Positions 41,319-50,216 are shown, numbered from the stretch's first letter. The stretch: 64,000 bases of DNA from Streptomyces tubercidicus (GCF_027497495.1 NZ_CP114205.1:8060001-8124000); one strand, 5' to 3'. Notes: generated from the sequence alone by a model not told the origin. A program made the numbers and translations.

Positions 41319-41947
41319 GGGGGAGTCCTTCGTGTAGGGGGTGTTTTCGATCGTATACGCGCCATGTGCACGTCAGTACTGGTTCGGCCGAACCGGGGCC
41401 GGGAGTGCCGAGGTTGGCCGTCGGAAGGCCGAATTGGCCCACTCCCGCGAGCCTCAAGTGGACTTGCCGCCCGGACCGCCGGCTGTCTGGCGTCTTGTGT
41501 GTCACCGCGTCAGGAAGAAACCGGTCGTTTCCGGCCCGGGCTGGGGATGGGGGCGGTGGTGCGCTGGGCGGAACGCGAGCGGGCGCGGCGGCCCGGTCCG
41601 TCGACGGAGGGGGAGGAGGGGGCGTGGGTGACCGCCACGGTGTCCTGAGCGCGGGCCCGGCGTCCTGAGCACGAGATCGTCGGCCTGAGGGCGGGCCGTC
41701 CTGCCCCGGCCCGTCGGTGTCCTGCCCCGGCCCACCGGCGCGGATGGATCTGAGTAGCGGTACTCATGACAGTGCTCTGCTGCGGCACGACGCTGAAGCG
41801 GATGAACGTGCGCGGCGGGACACGCGTCCGCGTCCACGGTGGTGCGCCCGTGCCGGTGCCGGCCGGCACCGGCGCCCCACGGCGACCCGGCCGCCCGCCA
41901 CGTGGTGGTGCCCGCCGACCTGTACCCGACCCTTCCGAGGCTGATCC
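41319..41947. other. Intergenic region upstream of DUF2238 gene
   Basis: 629 bp between two divergent genes. I find no convincing gene. A perfect 14-bp palindrome GGTTCGGCCGAACC lies at 41381-41394, in the HAD-gene promoter side. Near 41745-41775 there is an AT-richer stretch (GAGTAGCGGTACTCATGAC) with an imperfect inverted repeat GAGTA/TACTC. Confidence 0.5.
41381..41394. promoter_or_regulatory. Perfect 14-bp palindrome
   Basis: GGTTCGGCCGAACC, 62 bp upstream of the HAD-protein start. A candidate regulator site; no candidate regulator gene is adjacent. Confidence 0.4.
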
Positions 41948-42592
41948 ATGAAGGCCATGACCGTTCCCCGCACCCTGCCGCCGGTTCTGCTCGCGGCGGT
42001 GCTCCTCGCCCTGGCCCTCTCGGGCCTCCAGCCGCACGACCGGCCCACCTGGCTGATGGAGACCTGCTGGGTGATCGTCGGCGTGCCGGTGCTGATCGCG
42101 GTGCGGAAGCGCTTCCCGCTCAGCCCGCTGCTGTGCTGTCTGCTCGCCGCGCACGCCCTGGTGCTGATCGTCGGCGGCCACTACACCTACGCCGAGGTCC
42201 CGGCGGGGCACTGGCTGCAGGACGCGCTGGACCTCTCCCGTAATCCCTACGACCGCTTCGGGCATCTCATGCAGGGCTTTGTGCCCGCCATCCTGGTGCG
42301 CGAACTGCTGGTCCGGACCTCCCCGTTGCGCGGCAGCCGCTGGCTGGCCCCGCTGACGGTGTGCGCCTGCCTGGCCTTCAGCGCGTTCTTCGAGATGATC
42401 GAGTGGTGGGCGGCGCTGGCCGGTGGCTCCGCGGCCGATGCCTTCCTCGCCACCCAGGGGGACCAGTGGGACACCCAATGGGACATGGCCTGCGCCCTGC
42501 TCGGAGCGGTCGTCTCACTCCTGCTCCTGAGCCGCCTGCACGACCGCCAGCTCGCCCGGCTGGGCACCGGGGCGGAGGCAAGGGCCACCTGA
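41948..42592 (+). CDS. DUF2238 (YjdF-like) integral membrane protein
   Basis: A 214-residue protein with about six membrane segments. The family hallmarks are HYTYAEVPAGHWLQDALDLSRNPYDRFGHLMQGF in the middle (His/Tyr/Asp-rich motif, quoted as HYTYAEVP and NPYDRFGH), FFEMIEWWAALAGG, and GDQWDTQWDMACALLGA near the C-terminus. DUF2238 proteins are widespread inner-membrane proteins of unknown function. ATG 41948 (MKAMTVPR) is the start; an alternative Met lies three codons later. Convergent with the YqcI/YcgG gene. Confidence 0.9.
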   Translation: MKAMTVPRTLPPVLLAAVLLALALSGLQPHDRPTWLMETCWVIVGVPVLIAVRKRFPLSPLLCCLLAAHALVLIVGGHYTYAEVPAGHWLQDALDLSRNPYDRFGHLMQGFVPAILVRELLVRTSPLRGSRWLAPLTVCACLAFSAFFEMIEWWAALAGGSAADAFLATQGDQWDTQWDMACALLGAVVSLLLLSRLHDRQLARLGTGAEARAT

Positions 42593-42678
42593 CGGCCTCC
42601 GGGCCATCGGCTGGGGCGCTGTGCCCCCGCCGTTGGCGAGGGCTATGCGGCTCGTCTCAGGGGCTCCCGCTAGCGACA

Positions 42679-42710
42679 CCGCCGCCCGCCTGATCCAAGG
42701 GAGGCGGCGG
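42679..42710. terminator. Possible hairpin between convergent genes
   Basis: CCGCCGCC (42679-42686) and GGCGGCGG (42703-42710) between the DUF2238 and YqcI/YcgG genes. Confidence 0.45.
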
Positions 42711-42758
42711 ATGCGCGCGGGAGCTCGGGGTGTCGCTCCCGGCCGACAGCCGGCGGGC

Positions 42759-43418
42759 TCAGCCCCGGGCGGAGAAGGGGCAGGCCCAGTCGGCCGGCTT
42801 GGGGCGGCCCGAGTAGCGCCGGGCCTCGGACAGCTCCCCGTACTCCAGGAGATTGGGGTTGATATTTCCCTGCAGCTCGATGTCCTGCTTGCGGATCTTC
42901 TCGGCCAGCCGGTCCCACAGCCCGGCGGCCTTTATCCGGTCGAACTGGTGGTGGGAGTTGAAGGCGAGCATCGGGAACGGTGGGCGGCGGCCGACGCGGC
43001 GGTGCGTTTCGTGCAGTCCGATCACGAAGAACGGGTGCCCGGCGACGCTGTACGCGAAGGCACCGGACGACGGGTCGCGGTCGTAGCCCTCGGCCCAGGA
43101 GTGCGTACGGCTGTCGTGGTCGTGCACCGCCTGCAACTGCTGCCACAGCAGCTGCTCGAACTCGATCTCCGACACATTCAGCGGGCCGGAGAACGTGGCC
43201 ACAAAGCTCGTGAAGGGTTTGGCGGCCCAGTCCACCGCCGCCACATACGCCTCCAGATCCTCCGCCATCTGCTCGGCCGCGGTGTCATCCCCGAACCATG
43301 TGTAGTGGCGATGTGTGATGCCACCTTGGCGCCATGCCGAACGGCCGGCCAGACAAGCAAAGGAGTCGCCGAGCAGGAACTGCCCGACTTCGGTGGCGGC
43401 GGAGACGTCAACCGTCAT
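42759..43418 (-). CDS. YqcI/YcgG family protein (GntA-like haem-dependent N-hydroxylase family)
   Basis: A 219-residue soluble protein of the YqcI/YcgG family, which belongs to the haem-oxygenase-like/haem-dependent enzymes; one member, GntA, N-hydroxylates a guanidino intermediate of guanitoxin (established knowledge of the family). Visible conserved parts: HYTWFGDD, FTSFVATFSGPLNVSEIEFE, WQQLQAVHDHD, GAFAYSVAGHPFFVIGLHE, AFNSHHQFDRIK and the C-terminal ELQGNINPNLLEYGE. ATG 43418 is chosen; a longer reading would add an unlikely Pro-rich leader. No guanitoxin-type neighbours are present, so its substrate is open. Confidence 0.85.
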   Translation of the reverse strand: MTVDVSAATEVGQFLLGDSFACLAGRSAWRQGGITHRHYTWFGDDTAAEQMAEDLEAYVAAVDWAAKPFTSFVATFSGPLNVSEIEFEQLLWQQLQAVHDHDSRTHSWAEGYDRDPSSGAFAYSVAGHPFFVIGLHETHRRVGRRPPFPMLAFNSHHQFDRIKAAGLWDRLAEKIRKQDIELQGNINPNLLEYGELSEARRYSGRPKPADWACPFSARG

Positions 43419-43894
43419 GTTTCGTGACCTTCGGTGAGTAGGCCAATACCCTGGTGGGGGCCCTGGCAGGGGTGGGACCCTCGCAGTCAAGATCGGGCGG
43501 GGCCAGTTCGTCAAGACTGGGCCGATTCACCCCCCGTAACTGCCCTCACCGACAGCGTCCGGACTGCGGCTGGGATGGCCTGCCGTCCATGGGGACGCGA
43601 CCGTGCACCGGCCCGCCGGACGGCTCTTTCCGGCCCGGTGAGCGCGGGCCGATCTGCGTCGTTTCCGCAGCTCGGACCCATGATCGCCGGGGTGGACCAG
43701 TGCGCCCCGACTCTACAGGCGAGGTGGCCGATCGCACTACGGCGGTGTGGTTCCGACGGCGGCGACCGCACGCATCAGAGCCCGCCCGGGCCGGAGACCT
43801 CGTCCCGGAACGGGGTCCGGCTCGGCGCACCGTCGGCGAGACCCACCATGAGGCAGAGGCCGACGGTGTCGCCGAGTACCGGACGACCTACCCG
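43419..43894. other. Intergenic region
   Basis: 476 bp between two genes transcribed leftwards. No gene, repeat or RNA is convincing here; the promoter of the YqcI/YcgG gene should lie in the first 100 bp. Confidence 0.45.
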
Positions 43895-44515
43895 TCAGGC
43901 AGGGGTGGACGCGGCCTCCTCCTTGGCGGTGGCCGGCTCGGTCTTCTCGGTCTTCTGGGCTTCGGGACCCGCCGCGGGGCGTGAGTAGAAGACGGTCCTG
44001 CCCTGCTTGCTGCGGTGTGCCAGGCCCTTGGCGACGAGCGAGGTCTCCAGGGTGTTGCGTACCGCGGTCTCCGGTGCGGAGTGGTCCGGGTGCTGCTCCG
44101 CCAGCAGCTTCGTCATCTCCGCGACCGTACGCGGCTGCTCGTCAAGGAGTCCGAGAACCCGGTCGGCGCGGGTGGAGTTCCGCCGCCCCGTGGTGGACCG
44201 GGCCGCCGTCTTGTTGCTCTTCCGCGGCTTCTTCTTCGCGCTGGTGCTCTTTGCCGCCTTGGCCGGGGTCTTCGTGGCCGGCTTGGCCTTCGGCGCGGTG
44301 GCCTGCGCCCGCCGCGCCGGGGGGACCGTCACCGGTTTCGTCACCGCGGGTTCCGGCTCTGCCACCTGCGGTGCGACGGCTGCCTTCCGGGGAGCGTTTC
44401 CGAGATGCTTCTGGAGGTCCTCCAGCTTCACCTTGAGCTTCTGCAGCTCGTCGATCTCCTTCGCGATGCTCTCCAGTTTGGCAGCTACCTGTGCAGCGAA
44501 TTCCGAGTCTGACAT
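43895..44515 (-). CDS. Coiled-coil / lysine-alanine linker / winged-helix protein
   Basis: A 206-residue protein in three parts: an N-terminal helix with heptad character (residues about 5-40, FAAQVAAKLESIAKEIDELQ and KLKVKLEDLQKHLG); a histone-H1-like Ala/Lys/Pro/Ser-rich basic linker (about 45-112, with PAKAAKSTSAKKKPRKSNKT); and a winged-helix domain (about 115-175, ADRVLGLLDEQPRTVAEMTK, ALTSLVAKG-like segment, RSKQGRTVFYS). An acidic Ala-rich tail ends it. The layout suggests a DNA-binding nucleoid-associated or regulatory protein that dimerises by its coiled coil. I do not recognise a named family. ATG 44515, GAGAGCGGG upstream. Confidence 0.78.
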   Translation of the reverse strand: MSDSEFAAQVAAKLESIAKEIDELQKLKVKLEDLQKHLGNAPRKAAVAPQVAEPEPAVTKPVTVPPARRAQATAPKAKPATKTPAKAAKSTSAKKKPRKSNKTAARSTTGRRNSTRADRVLGLLDEQPRTVAEMTKLLAEQHPDHSAPETAVRNTLETSLVAKGLAHRSKQGRTVFYSRPAAGPEAQKTEKTEPATAKEEAASTPA

Positions 44516-45131
44516 GACACAGCCCGCTCTCTATCGCCTGATCGATCTACGGTTGGCTGGATGTTACTCATCTCTCTCCGCAATTAACCCAGAGTCGGGC
44601 GCTCTTATCCTCGGGGACCTGGTGCAGATGCTCGGCTCCACGGGTCAACTGCCTTACAAGTATGGGGAGTTCGCGGCCCATGCAAGCAGTCTGTGTCAGT
44701 CAAGAATTGAGCGGTGAATGAGCCATACGGGACTTGCCCCCGGCCCCGTGGAGCGCGCGCCGTGGACCTGAACTCTGTCCGCATGTCACTCCTTTGAGGC
44801 TTTCCGGCGGTGGACTCGCAGCCGGAGTCAGCCACCAGTCGCCCGCCGGGGGAGGGGAACCACCTCTCCGGTAGTGGGATACGTACGGCTGTGGCGCCAG
44901 ATGACTTGTGTGGAGGAAGTGAACCCTCCATGGAGCCTGAGGGCCTGAGGGCCTGCGAGGGGACGGCTACGACGTACCCGGTCACCATCGCCACCCATCA
45001 CCACCGCTCACCGTCTCCCCTCACCCCGCGTAACCCCTCCGATGGCCGAGCATGATCTGCGCCGCGCCGCCACCGCTAGTAGGACGGAGACGTACGGCTG
45101 TGCCGGCGGGCGGATGGGAGAAGTGACTCGG
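44516..45131. other. Long intergenic region upstream of the P450 cluster
   Basis: 616 bp. A 13-bp direct repeat ACGTACGGCTGTG occurs at 44881-44893 and 45090-45102, the second about 30 bp before the ferredoxin start. GGGCCTGA is repeated at about 44941-44956. A small open frame at 44810-45055 has no recognisable domain or good ribosome site and was not called. Confidence 0.5.
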
Positions 45132-45341
45132 GTGAACGTCGTCGTAGATCTCAACCGCTGTCAGGGCTATGCGCAGTGCGCGTTCCTCGCCCCCGAGGTG
45201 TTCATGCTGCATGGCGAGGAGTCCCTGCTGTACCACCCGGTCGTTCCGGACGGGCAACTGGAGCGGGTGCGCCGGGCCGCGGCGGCCTGCCCGGTGCAGG
45301 CCATTCTCGTGGGTGAGGAGGCGGGCGCCGGTGCGCGATGA
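45132..45341 (+). CDS. [3Fe-4S]-type ferredoxin of a P450 system
   Basis: A 69-residue electron carrier: VVVDLNRCQGYAQCAFLAPE, then ACPVQAILVGEE. Three cluster cysteines are visible (RCQGYAQC spaced C-x5-C, and the CP Cys), with the usual fourth Cys replaced (position Tyr in CQGYAQC), as in P450 ferredoxins that hold a [3Fe-4S] or labile cluster. GTG 45132 with GGGAGAAG about 10 bp upstream is preferred; ATG 45114 would add six residues. It overlaps the reductase gene by 11 bp. Confidence 0.88.
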   Translation: MNVVVDLNRCQGYAQCAFLAPEVFMLHGEESLLYHPVVPDGQLERVRRAAAACPVQAILVGEEAGAGAR

Positions 45342-46695
45342 ACCATGCGACGGCCGGATCGTCATCGTCGGCGCGTCACTCGCCGGGCTACGGGCCGCCG
45401 AGCAGCTCAGGAAAGAGGGCTTCAGTGGCTCGCTGACCCTGATCGGGGACGAACCGCAGCCCCCGTACGACCGTCCGCCACTGTCCAAACAGGTGCTGCT
45501 CGGGATGGTGTCCGCGGGCCAGACGGGACTGCCGCAGCGTGGTGACCTGGACGCGCAGTGGAGACTCGGAGTGCGTGCCGTCGGGGTCGATCCGATCGAG
45601 AAGCGGGTACTGCTCGCCGATGGCGCGGAAGTGCCCTTCGACCGGCTGCTGATCGCCACCGGAACCCGGGCCCGGCCCTGGCCGAACCCGGCCGAGGCCG
45701 CCTTGGACGGGGTGTTCACCCTGCGCACCAGCGACGAGGCGCGCCGCCTGGCCGAACGCCTCGACGCCGGACCGCGGCGGGTCCTGGTCATCGGAGCCGG
45801 TTTCACCGGTTCGGAAATCGCCTCCGCCTGCCGGGAGCGCGGTCTGGCGGTGACGGTGGCGGAGCGGGGACCGGCGCCCCTCGTCGGCGCGCTCGGCGGC
45901 ACGCTGGGGGCGCTGGCCGCGAAGTTGCAGCGCGCACACGGAGTCGACCTGCGCTGCGGAGTGACGGTCACCGCCCTGGAGGGCAACGGCCGGCTCACCG
46001 GCGCCCAGTTCTCCGACGGCACACGGATCGATGCCGATGTGGCCGTGGTCGCCCTGGGCGCGGTCCGCAACACCGAGTGGCTGGCGGAATCGGGGCTCGC
46101 CGCTGGCCCCCGCGGGGTGACCTGTGACGCGGGGTGCCGCGCCTTCAACATGTACGGGATCGTCACCGACGACGTCTTCGCCGCCGGTGATGTCGCCCGG
46201 TTCCCGCACCCGCTCTTCGAGTACCAGCTGCTCTCCCTGGAGCACTGGGGCAATGCGGTCGCGCAGGCGGAGGTGGCGGCCCACAACATGGTCAATCCGG
46301 GGCCGCGCAGAATCCCGCATCTGTCCGTACCGGCTTTCTGGTCCAGCCAGTTCGGCCTCAACATCAAGTCCGTGGGTGTGCCCACCTTCTCCGACCAGGT
46401 GGTCATCGCGCAGGGCTCGCTCAAGGACGCCCGGCTGGTCGCCGTCTATGGCTACCGGGGGCGGGTCACCGCGGCCGTGAGCGTGAACCAGGCCAAGTCA
46501 CTGGAGTACTACGAGCGGCTGATCGAGACGGCCGCGCCCTTTCCGCCCGCCCCGGGAGCCGCCGACCGGATCGAGTCCCCGGCCCCCGTCCCCTCCGACG
46601 TACCGGACCCGAAGATGCTCTCGCACGGTCCGACCGTCGCCCTCACCGGTCATCTGCCGGACCGGCGCCTGACGGTGGTGCACCCGGCCCACTGA
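45331..46695 (+). CDS. FAD-dependent ferredoxin reductase
   Basis: NAD(P)H-ferredoxin reductase, 454 residues, passing electrons to the upstream ferredoxin. FAD-binding GASLAGLRAAEQL near residue 18; a middle NAD-binding GAGFTGSEIASAC near residue 150; the FAD-binding C-terminal motif VFAAGDVARFP near residue 283. Reductases of this type (putidaredoxin-reductase-like/RhcR-like, with a C-terminal reductase domain) serve class I P450s. GTG 45331 lies behind GAGGAGG. The C-terminal tail (about 40 residues) is longer than usual. The P450 gene follows 38 bp later. Confidence 0.92.
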   Translation: MRDEPCDGRIVIVGASLAGLRAAEQLRKEGFSGSLTLIGDEPQPPYDRPPLSKQVLLGMVSAGQTGLPQRGDLDAQWRLGVRAVGVDPIEKRVLLADGAEVPFDRLLIATGTRARPWPNPAEAALDGVFTLRTSDEARRLAERLDAGPRRVLVIGAGFTGSEIASACRERGLAVTVAERGPAPLVGALGGTLGALAAKLQRAHGVDLRCGVTVTALEGNGRLTGAQFSDGTRIDADVAVVALGAVRNTEWLAESGLAAGPRGVTCDAGCRAFNMYGIVTDDVFAAGDVARFPHPLFEYQLLSLEHWGNAVAQAEVAAHNMVNPGPRRIPHLSVPAFWSSQFGLNIKSVGVPTFSDQVVIAQGSLKDARLVAVYGYRGRVTAAVSVNQAKSLEYYERLIETAAPFPPAPGAADRIESPAPVPSDVPDPKMLSHGPTVALTGHLPDRRLTVVHPAH

Positions 46696-46733
46696 GACCA
46701 CCGCCACTCCATAGCGATGAGGAGCCCCCGCGC

Positions 46734-47948
46734 ATGGCTTCGGACACCCTGTTCCAGCGGATCACCGACTACGCCCACCGTGCCGACCCCTATCCGCTCT
46801 ACGCCGAACTCCGCGAGAGCCGGGTGGCACGGCAGGAGGACGGCAGTTACCTGGTCGGGACCTACCACGAGATCGAGGCTCTGCTGCACGATCCACGGAT
46901 CAGCTCGGACCGCCGTAACCGCACCGTGCCGGACGAGACCGAGGGCGGCACCGAAGGTCTCCCGCCTGCCTTTATCGGGCTCGACGACCCCGAACACCAC
47001 CGGCTGCGGGGCCTGGCGATGCGGTCCTTCGGCCCGCCCCACACGCCCGGCCGGATCGACGCCATGCACGGTGAGATCACCCGCATCGTCAAGGACCTCC
47101 TCACCGGCCTGCGGGACAAGGACCGGATCGATGTCGTCGACGACTTCGCCTACCCGCTGCCCGTCACCGTGATCTGCCGCCTCCTGGGCGTACCGATCGA
47201 GGACGAGCCGCGGTTCCGCCAGTGGTCGGACGCGATCGTCGCCGGTATCGCCCCCGGTCCCGATGAGGACCCCGTGGAGCGCCAACGCGCTGCCACCGAG
47301 GCCCGGAAGACGATGGCGCTCTATCTGGGAGGGCTCGCCGAGAAGCGGCGCGACCGCCCGTCCGACGACATGCTGTCCGCGTTCGTCGGCGGAGACAGCA
47401 CCGACGGGCAGCTCACCCAGCTCGAAATCATGACCACGTCCGTGCTGCTGCTGATCGCCGGCCATGAGACCACGGTCAACCTGATCACCAATGGCATGCT
47501 CACCCTGCTGCGCCACCCCGATCAGCTGGCACGACTGCGCAGCGACCCGTCCCTGATGCCCCGGGCCGTGGAGGAACTGCTGCGCTACGAGCCGCCCGTC
47601 CAGATGCTCCCGCAGCGCACCCCACTCGCCGACATCGAGGTCGCGGGAATCACCATCCCCAAGGGCGTCCCCCTCATCCTCATGCTCGCCGCCGGCAACC
47701 GCGACCCCGAACGGTTCCACGACCCCGACCGCTTCGACCCGGACCGCGGGGACAACTTGCACCTCGGCTTCGGCAGCGGCATCCACAGCTGCTTCGGCGC
47801 CCCCCTCGCCCGCCTGGAGGCCCAGATCGCCCTCAACGCACTCCTCCAGCACCTCGACGCCCCCCGCTTGACCGAGGACCCGCCTCCGTACCGCCGCAGC
47901 CCGGTGCTGCGCGGGCCCCGGCATTTGCTTGTCGAGCGTGGGGCGTAG
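46734..47948 (+). CDS. Cytochrome P450 (CYP105/107-like monooxygenase)
   Basis: Class I bacterial P450, 404 residues, oxidising an unknown substrate with electrons from the two genes upstream. I-helix oxygen-binding motif LLIAGHETTVN (about residue 245); ExxR is EELLRYEPP; the haem-binding loop is FGSGIHSCFGAPLARLE with the Cys ligand at about 357. The DPEHHRLRGL motif is the usual C-helix region. ATG 46734 has GATGAGGAG upstream. The ferredoxin-reductase-P450 set forms a self-contained redox cassette; no biosynthetic partner gene is next to it, suggesting catabolic or detoxifying use. Confidence 0.95.
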   Translation: MASDTLFQRITDYAHRADPYPLYAELRESRVARQEDGSYLVGTYHEIEALLHDPRISSDRRNRTVPDETEGGTEGLPPAFIGLDDPEHHRLRGLAMRSFGPPHTPGRIDAMHGEITRIVKDLLTGLRDKDRIDVVDDFAYPLPVTVICRLLGVPIEDEPRFRQWSDAIVAGIAPGPDEDPVERQRAATEARKTMALYLGGLAEKRRDRPSDDMLSAFVGGDSTDGQLTQLEIMTTSVLLLIAGHETTVNLITNGMLTLLRHPDQLARLRSDPSLMPRAVEELLRYEPPVQMLPQRTPLADIEVAGITIPKGVPLILMLAAGNRDPERFHDPDRFDPDRGDNLHLGFGSGIHSCFGAPLARLEAQIALNALLQHLDAPRLTEDPPPYRRSPVLRGPRHLLVERGA

Positions 47949-48057
47949 ACGGGTCTGATGCATAACGGGCCCGGAGTGGGGCGCGGGGAGGGCACCTGCC
48001 ACCCGGTGGAAATTCCGTATGAGCCGAGGTGGGCGCGTCCCTAGGATCGAGCGCGTG

Positions 48058-48936
48058 ATGGAGATTCCGGAGGAGCTTGTCGTCAGTCAGAGTCGGTACA
48101 ACGGGGCGGCGGGGCGTGAGTTCATCGCGGCGTTGCCGGAGCGGGCCACGGGGTTTCTCGACCGGTGGGGGCTGAAGGTGACCGGGCCCGCCCGGTGTGG
48201 GATGGCGGCGCTTGTGCTGCCCGTCGAGCGGACCGATGGGACGTCGGCGGCGCTGAAGATGCAGCTGCTCGACGAGGAGAGCGAAGGTGAGCCGGTCGCG
48301 CTCCGCGTGTGGGGCGGCGATGGTGTGGTGCGGCTGCTCGACCACGATGCGGAGACCAACACGCTGCTGCTCGAACGCCTCGATGAGAACCGGCACTTGT
48401 CGACGTTGGACGACTCCCGCGAGGCCACGCGGATCCTCGCCGGACTGCTGGCCAGGCTCAGCGCCGTGCCCGCGCCGGCCGGTCTGCGGCAGTTGGGCGA
48501 CATCGCGTGGGAGATGCTCGACACGGTGCCGGAGGCCGTGCGGAAGGTCGCGGACCCGGCGGAGCGTGCGCTCCTGAAGAGCTGTGCGGCGGCCGTACGC
48601 GAGGTCGTGGACGAGCCCGGCGACCGGCTGCTGCACTGGGATCTGCACTACGACAACATCCTCGCCGCGGAACGGGAGCCCTGGCTCGCCATCGATCCCA
48701 AGCCGCTGGCCGGCGACCCGGGCTTCGAGCTGATGCCCGCGCTCGACAACAACTTCCAGCCGTCCGAGGTGCGCTACCGCTTCGACCTGCTCACCGAGGC
48801 GTTGGGCCTCGACCGGCAGCGGGCGGTGGCATGGACGCTGGGGCGGGCGCTGCAGAACCTGTTGTGGAATATCGAGGACGGGGAGGACGAGTTGGATCAG
48901 GTGCAGATCGGGATCGCCCGGCTGCTGCTCGGGTGA
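48058..48936 (+). CDS. APH(6)/hydroxyurea-type antibiotic phosphotransferase
   Basis: A 292-residue kinase-fold phosphotransferase. The catalytic loop is HWDLHYDNIL (general base Asp), the metal-binding AIDPKPLAGDPGFE follows, and ALKMQLLDEESEGEP is the ATP-lysine region. The combination with AIDPKxLxGDPxxE matches PF04655 (APH_6_hur: streptomycin 6-phosphotransferases and hydroxyurea kinases). Functional resistance is not guaranteed; many actinomycete members are unassigned. ATG 48058 (MEIPEELVVS) is preferred; GTG 48055 is one codon upstream. Confidence 0.88.
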   Translation: MEIPEELVVSQSRYNGAAGREFIAALPERATGFLDRWGLKVTGPARCGMAALVLPVERTDGTSAALKMQLLDEESEGEPVALRVWGGDGVVRLLDHDAETNTLLLERLDENRHLSTLDDSREATRILAGLLARLSAVPAPAGLRQLGDIAWEMLDTVPEAVRKVADPAERALLKSCAAAVREVVDEPGDRLLHWDLHYDNILAAEREPWLAIDPKPLAGDPGFELMPALDNNFQPSEVRYRFDLLTEALGLDRQRAVAWTLGRALQNLLWNIEDGEDELDQVQIGIARLLLG

Positions 48937-49060
48937 GCGCGGCGACCCGGCTGGACGTGGCGGCCGCGAGGACGCTCGGTCGGGCCGCCCTCCACGGGGC
49001 TACGTCTTCCGGCCGTCCGGCCGTCCCGGCGCAAGAGTCCTGATCACGTACGCTCGACGG

Positions 49061-49681
49061 ATGGCGAAGTATTTCGACGTACACCCCGAGAATCCTCAGC
49101 GGCGCACCATCAGCAATGTGGCCGACAGCATCCGCTCCGGCGCGCTCATCGCATACCCGACGGACTCCTGCTTCGCGCTGGGGTGCCAGCTGGGCAGTCG
49201 CAGCGGCATCGACCGGATCCGGTCGATCCGGAACCTTGACGACCGTCACCACTTCACCCTCGTGTGCCAGAACTTCTCGCAGCTGGGCCAGTTCGTGCAC
49301 GTCGACAATGATGTGTTCCGCGCGATCAAGGCAGCCACACCCGGCAGTTACACCTTCATCCTTCCCGCGACGAAGGAGGTGCCGCGCCAGCTGCTGCACC
49401 CGAAGAAGAAGACGGTCGGCGTCCGGATCCCGGACCATGTCGTCACCCAGGCCCTGCTTGCCGAAATCGGGGAGCCGCTGCTCTCCAGCACCCTGCTGCT
49501 GCCCGACGAGGAGGAGCCGATGACGCAGGGATGGGAGATCAAGGAGCGGCTGGACCACGTCGTGGACGCCGTGATCGACTCGGGCGACTGCGGCACCGAG
49601 CCGACCACGGTCATCGACTTCTCCGGCGACGGCGTTGAGATCGTCCGCCGCGGGGCGGGGGACCCCGCACGCTTCGAGTAG
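49061..49681 (+). CDS. Sua5/YciO/YrdC-family protein (YciO type)
   Basis: A 206-residue protein of the threonylcarbamoyl-AMP synthase fold. YFDVHPENPQRRTISNVAD and IAYPTDSCFALGCQLG (substrate pocket) are typical of the YciO branch; HHFTLVCQNFSQLGQF, ATPGSYTFILPATKEVPRQL and VGVRIPDH follow. Length and N-terminal HPENPQ fit YciO rather than the longer essential TsaC/Sua5 with C-terminal domain. ATG 49061. Single gene. Confidence 0.9.
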   Translation: MAKYFDVHPENPQRRTISNVADSIRSGALIAYPTDSCFALGCQLGSRSGIDRIRSIRNLDDRHHFTLVCQNFSQLGQFVHVDNDVFRAIKAATPGSYTFILPATKEVPRQLLHPKKKTVGVRIPDHVVTQALLAEIGEPLLSSTLLLPDEEEPMTQGWEIKERLDHVVDAVIDSGDCGTEPTTVIDFSGDGVEIVRRGAGDPARFE

Positions 49682-49811
49682 CCGGTCTCTCTGAGGGTGC
49701 GGTGTTCGTGACGGCCGGCTACCGGTATGCCGGTGGAGTCCGCCGCCGACCCGGCCGGGCGGACGGGGAGGTCCCCGTACGCCCATGGCCGGCATCGTTC
49801 AGGGGCAGAGG

Positions 49812-50216
49812 TCAGGAGCGCGGGCGGCCCGGCTGCTCGGCTCGCTCCGCCTTCTTCTCCTTGATCCGGGCCGCTTCCTTACGGACCTCGGCCTGGGTGG
49901 CGCGCTCCTGCTGGAGCCACTCGGGGTTCTCCTGCTTGAGCGCGTCGATCTGCTCCGTGGTGAGTGCTTCCGTGACGCCGGCACGTGCGAGACCGGAGAT
50001 GGAGACGCCGAGCTTGGCCGCGACCACCGGTCGGGGGTGCGGGCCATTGCGGCGCAGTTCCACCAGCCACTCGGGCGGATCGGTCTGCAGCGCGTTCAAC
50101 TCGGTGCGCGAGACGACGCCCTCCTGGAACTCGGCGGGGGTGGCCTCTAGGTACACCCCCAGCTTCTTCGCCGCGGTCGCGGGCTTCATCGTCTGAGGGG
50201 TCTGGTGCGACTTCAT
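49812..50216 (-). CDS. DUF5997 family protein with an internal duplication
   Basis: A 134-residue protein of unknown function (DUF5997). I see a 40-residue internal repeat, gap-free: residues 16-55 (AKKLGVYLEATP to PPEWLVELR) and 66-105 (AAKLGVSISGLA to NPEWLQQER), with about 12 identities and many conservative matches. The C-terminus is a charged helix (VRKEAARIKEKKAERAEQ). The units look like small helical DNA-binding-like modules, but no HTH is certain. ATG 50216 (MKSHQTP) is preferred; a GTG/ATG seven codons upstream would overlap the divergent promoter. It is divergent from the HTH-less LysR-domain gene, a pairing that may be functional. Confidence 0.82.
   Translation of the reverse strand: MKSHQTPQTMKPATAAKKLGVYLEATPAEFQEGVVSRTELNALQTDPPEWLVELRRNGPHPRPVVAAKLGVSISGLARAGVTEALTTEQIDALKQENPEWLQQERATQAEVRKEAARIKEKKAERAEQPGRPRS

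Noticed and set aside
44810..45055. A small gene in the long leader upstream of the ferredoxin
   Set aside because: No ribosome site, domain or clear codon bias; kept as intergenic.
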